Shown: positions 62,204-64,000 of the stretch, piece after piece
Layout: each line of letters begins with the position of its first letter
How positions within the stretch are numbered: the first letter of the stretch is position 1
Notes under the pieces: generated by a model
Told to the model about the DNA's origin: nothing
What the model saw: only the letters and a program-made list of their open reading frames with translations
Database searches by the model: none
Assembly: GCF_003054045.1 (NCBI RefSeq)
Contig: NZ_QBKH01000001.1
Span: 868,001-932,000, forward strand
Direction of reading: 5' to 3'
DNA from: Sphingobacterium faecium
GTDB lineage: Bacteria; Bacteroidota; Bacteroidia; Sphingobacteriales; Sphingobacteriaceae
Length of the DNA stretch: 64,000 nucleotides
Position numbers and translations under genes: made by a program

Positions 62204-63076
62204 AAGACATTAAAAATAAAAGATAATCAACAAAAAAAGGAAGATCAAGATTTGTCATTTAGAGTTTTTGATTTGACTTCCGAAAATTTGAACGTATATA
62301 CAGTTCCTCATAAAAAAGATCATTTTTGCCTATTCGTGATTGAAGAAGGGACTATGCAAGTGAGTATAGAAGATAAAATACATAACCTTAAAGCGGGGAA
62401 AATCGCGGTTATTTTTCCCGAACAGGTTAGCTTGGTTTCCACTATAAGTGTTGATTTAAAGGGTAAAATCATTCTTTTTGAAGAAATATTATTTTGCTCT
62501 GATATTCTGAAAAATGAATTGAGCACTTATAATGTTCACCTTTCGACTCAGTTGAACTGTATTGTTCTGTCTGCAATCGATTTTCAGCATAGTATCGGGA
62601 TGATCAATACCATTCAAGATATTTATCAGTATCCAAGTCTAGTTAAAAAAGAACAAGCTAGATTTTACATCAAAATTCTGCTACTTGGATTGATCGAGTC
62701 TGTACATGGCCTTCATCCTGTATTATATCAAGAAACGGTCGATAAGCCTATTTATATCAAGTATAAAAAGCTTTTGAATATACATTACAAGCAGCATCGG
62801 ACCGTTCAGTATTATGCAGAACAATTGATGGTCAGCAGTAAAAAGCTAAATTCAATCACCAAACGCCATTGTGGAAAAACAGCAATAGAAACCATCCATC
62901 ATCGTATTTTAATGGAAATTAAACGGCAATTGACGTTTTCTGATTTATCACATAAAGAGATTGCTTTTGATCTGGGTTTCAATTCGCCTTCAGCATTAAA
63001 CAAATTTGTGCGCTCCAAATTGAAAGAAACACCTACTCAACTCCAGCAGGAACTGTCTCAAATGTATAACGGATAG
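62201..63076 (+). CDS. AraC-family regulator with cupin-like sensor domain, TTG start
   Basis: A cytoplasmic regulator of 291 residues. The N-terminal 140 residues look like a cupin (F-V-I-E-E-G-T-M-Q-V-S-I and L-K-A-G-K-I-A-V-I-F-P). The C-terminal 100 residues are an AraC helix-turn-helix pair (Y-A-E-Q-L-M-V-S-S-K-K-L-N near 205 and I-A-F-D-L-G-F-N-S-P-S-A-L-N-K-F near 257). The only start that keeps the whole cupin is TTG at 62201, preceded 5 bp away by the strong Shine-Dalgarno G-G-A-G-G at 62191-62195, which is rare in this phylum. It is followed after 64 bp by the alcohol dehydrogenase gene, its likely target. This layout is common for redox or aldehyde-responsive AraC proteins. Confidence 0.88.
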   Translation: MKTLKIKDNQQKKEDQDLSFRVFDLTSENLNVYTVPHKKDHFCLFVIEEGTMQVSIEDKIHNLKAGKIAVIFPEQVSLVSTISVDLKGKIILFEEILFCSDILKNELSTYNVHLSTQLNCIVLSAIDFQHSIGMINTIQDIYQYPSLVKKEQARFYIKILLLGLIESVHGLHPVLYQETVDKPIYIKYKKLLNIHYKQHRTVQYYAEQLMVSSKKLNSITKRHCGKTAIETIHHRILMEIKRQLTFSDLSHKEIAFDLGFNSPSALNKFVRSKLKETPTQLQQELSQMYNG

Positions 63077-63111
63077 TCCCATTTGTATAACAGTAATGCC
63101 TCCTTCTCCTG

Positions 63112-63119
63112 TACTTTTG
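63112..63119 (+). promoter_or_regulatory. putative -7 box of the alcohol dehydrogenase gene
   Basis: TACTTTTG at 63112-63119 matches TAnnTTTG. A TTTG occurs at 63082-63085 but the spacing (26 bp) is too long for a normal -33, so activation by the adjacent AraC protein is plausible. The ATG is at 63141. Confidence 0.4.
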
Positions 63120-63140
63120 TTGAGTACAAAAAATAGAAAA

Positions 63141-64000
63141 ATGAGTAAATTATTTATTGCAGGAGAGGTGTTCCATGGCGCTGGAAGTCTTGAAGAATTG
63201 AAAAATATCCAAGGTAAGAAGGCTTTAATTGTAACTGGAGGAGGTTCTATGAAAAAAAGTGGAACCTTGGATAGAGCAATTTCATTTCTTATCGAAGCAG
63301 GAATAGAAGTTCGTGTATTTGAAGGAGTAGAAGAAGATCCCTCTTCTACAACTTGTCTAAAAGGAGCAGAACAGATTAAAGCGTTTGAACCAGATTGGAT
63401 TATCGGATTAGGGGGATGTTCGGCTATCGATGCTGCAAAGATCATGTGGGTTTTCTATGAATATCCAGATATAGATTTTGATACTATAATCAAACCTTTT
63501 ACTGTTCCTGTATTACGTCAAAAAGCCAAATTTATAGCGATTCCTTCTACAAGTGGCACTGGAACTGAAACAACTGGGCTGGCTGTAATTACTGATCGTG
63601 AAAAGGGAGTTAAATATCCGGTGGTTTCATATGAACTTACGCCTGATATTGCCATTGTTGATGGAGAAATTTGTGCCTCTATGCCTGCCCACGTGACATC
63701 CAATACTGGTCTTGATGTATTGACACATTGTGTGGAAGCATATGTATCCAATATCGAAAACAATTATGCTGATGCATTATCAAAAGGTGGTTTAGCATTG
63801 GTTTTCGATAATCTAAAAGAAGTGGTCGCCCATCCTGACAACATTAAAGCTCGTCAAAATATGCACGATGCTTCATTTATGGCAGGTCTGGCTTTTAATA
63901 ATGCTTGGTTAGGAATTGTCCACTCTTTATCTCATCAAGTTGGGGCATTATATGGTATTCCACATGGAGCGTCAAACGCGATTTTTCTGCCGAATGTGAT
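63141..64000 (+). CDS. iron-containing (type III) alcohol dehydrogenase, truncated at window end
   Basis: The first 286 codons of an NAD(P)-dependent Fe-ADH, read directly from the sequence with no stop to the window end. It begins M-S-K-L-F-I-A-G-E-V-F-H-G-A-G-S-L-E. The nucleotide-binding motif G-L-G-G-C-S-A-I-D-A-A-K is G-G-x-S-x-x-D type. Then P-S-T-S-G-T-G-T-E-T-T, and metal ligands in G-L-D-V-L-T-H-C-V-E-A-Y (Asp/His) and V-H-S-L-S-H-Q-V-G-A-L-Y-G-I-P-H-G (His, His). Closest in general look to butanol / 1,3-propanediol-type dehydrogenases; the substrate cannot be fixed. The probable regulator is the AraC gene 64 bp upstream. Family members are about 385 residues, so roughly 100 are missing here. 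Confidence 0.9.
   Translation, partial: MSKLFIAGEVFHGAGSLEELKNIQGKKALIVTGGGSMKKSGTLDRAISFLIEAGIEVRVFEGVEEDPSSTTCLKGAEQIKAFEPDWIIGLGGCSAIDAAKIMWVFYEYPDIDFDTIIKPFTVPVLRQKAKFIAIPSTSGTGTETTGLAVITDREKGVKYPVVSYELTPDIAIVDGEICASMPAHVTSNTGLDVLTHCVEAYVSNIENNYADALSKGGLALVFDNLKEVVAHPDNIKARQNMHDASFMAGLAFNNAWLGIVHSLSHQVGALYGIPHGASNAIFLPNV

Noticed and set aside
62996..63445. 149-codon minus-strand open frame
   Set aside because: It covers the start of the iron-dependent alcohol dehydrogenase, whose plus-strand motifs are unmistakable.

Overview
The window looks like part of a Bacteroidota chromosome, most likely a Sphingobacterium-type member of the Sphingobacteriaceae. The evidence is AT-rich DNA with few Shine-Dalgarno sequences, several matches to the TTTG / TAnnTTTG (-33/-7) promoter consensus, four SusC-like and three or four SusD-type outer-membrane pairs, a hybrid two-component sensor (HTCS), and many lipoprotein signals. 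I saw no tRNA, rRNA, insertion sequence or CRISPR array. Most of the window is given over to polysaccharide use.

Region 1 (1-10160) is a compact beta-glucan locus. A GH16 fusion enzyme, a SusD and a SusC form a leftward operon. It is divergent from a periplasmic-propeller regulator that ends in a LuxR-like helix-turn-helix and has no kinase. Region 2 (10203-16740) holds small lipoproteins, a TPR histidine kinase with its LuxR response regulator, and a two-gene cassette of tandem RlaP-like nucleotidyltransferases flanked by terminators.

Region 3 (16760-41493) is a rightward run of 16 genes for xylan and pentose use. It starts with an FSA-type transaldolase and a split transketolase, followed by a CE1-type esterase, GH95, xylulokinase and xylose isomerase. 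Then come a SGNH acetylesterase, three exported GH43 enzymes, a GPH-type sugar transporter, a GH10 xylanase, a signal-less GH43, a GH67 alpha-glucuronidase and a GH43 lipoprotein. A 21-bp-stem terminator closes it. Region 4 (41773-44784, leftward) holds a CE6-like esterase, two small secreted paralogues of unknown function with nearly identical leaders, and a SurA/PpiC-like lipoprotein. Region 5 (44823-57717, leftward) is a textbook Xus operon: two SusC/SusD pairs, a DUF1735-type XusE lipoprotein and a GH10 xylanase whose catalytic domain carries an inserted carbohydrate-binding module. It is divergent from the HTCS at 57888. Region 6 (62201-end) is an AraC regulator and a truncated iron-dependent alcohol dehydrogenase.

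Together the xylan genes cover every step. Surface GH10 and Xus proteins bind and cut glucuronoarabinoxylan. GH43, GH67, GH95 and esterases strip side chains in the periplasm. The GPH transporter imports small products, the signal-less GH43 finishes them, and XylA/XylB plus transketolase/transaldolase feed the pentose into central metabolism. Less ordinary items are the degenerate XusC plug, the apparently circularly permuted CBM inside the GH10, the small leader-sharing secreted pair beside the PPIase, the RlaP pair, and several perfect inverted repeats placed like operators.
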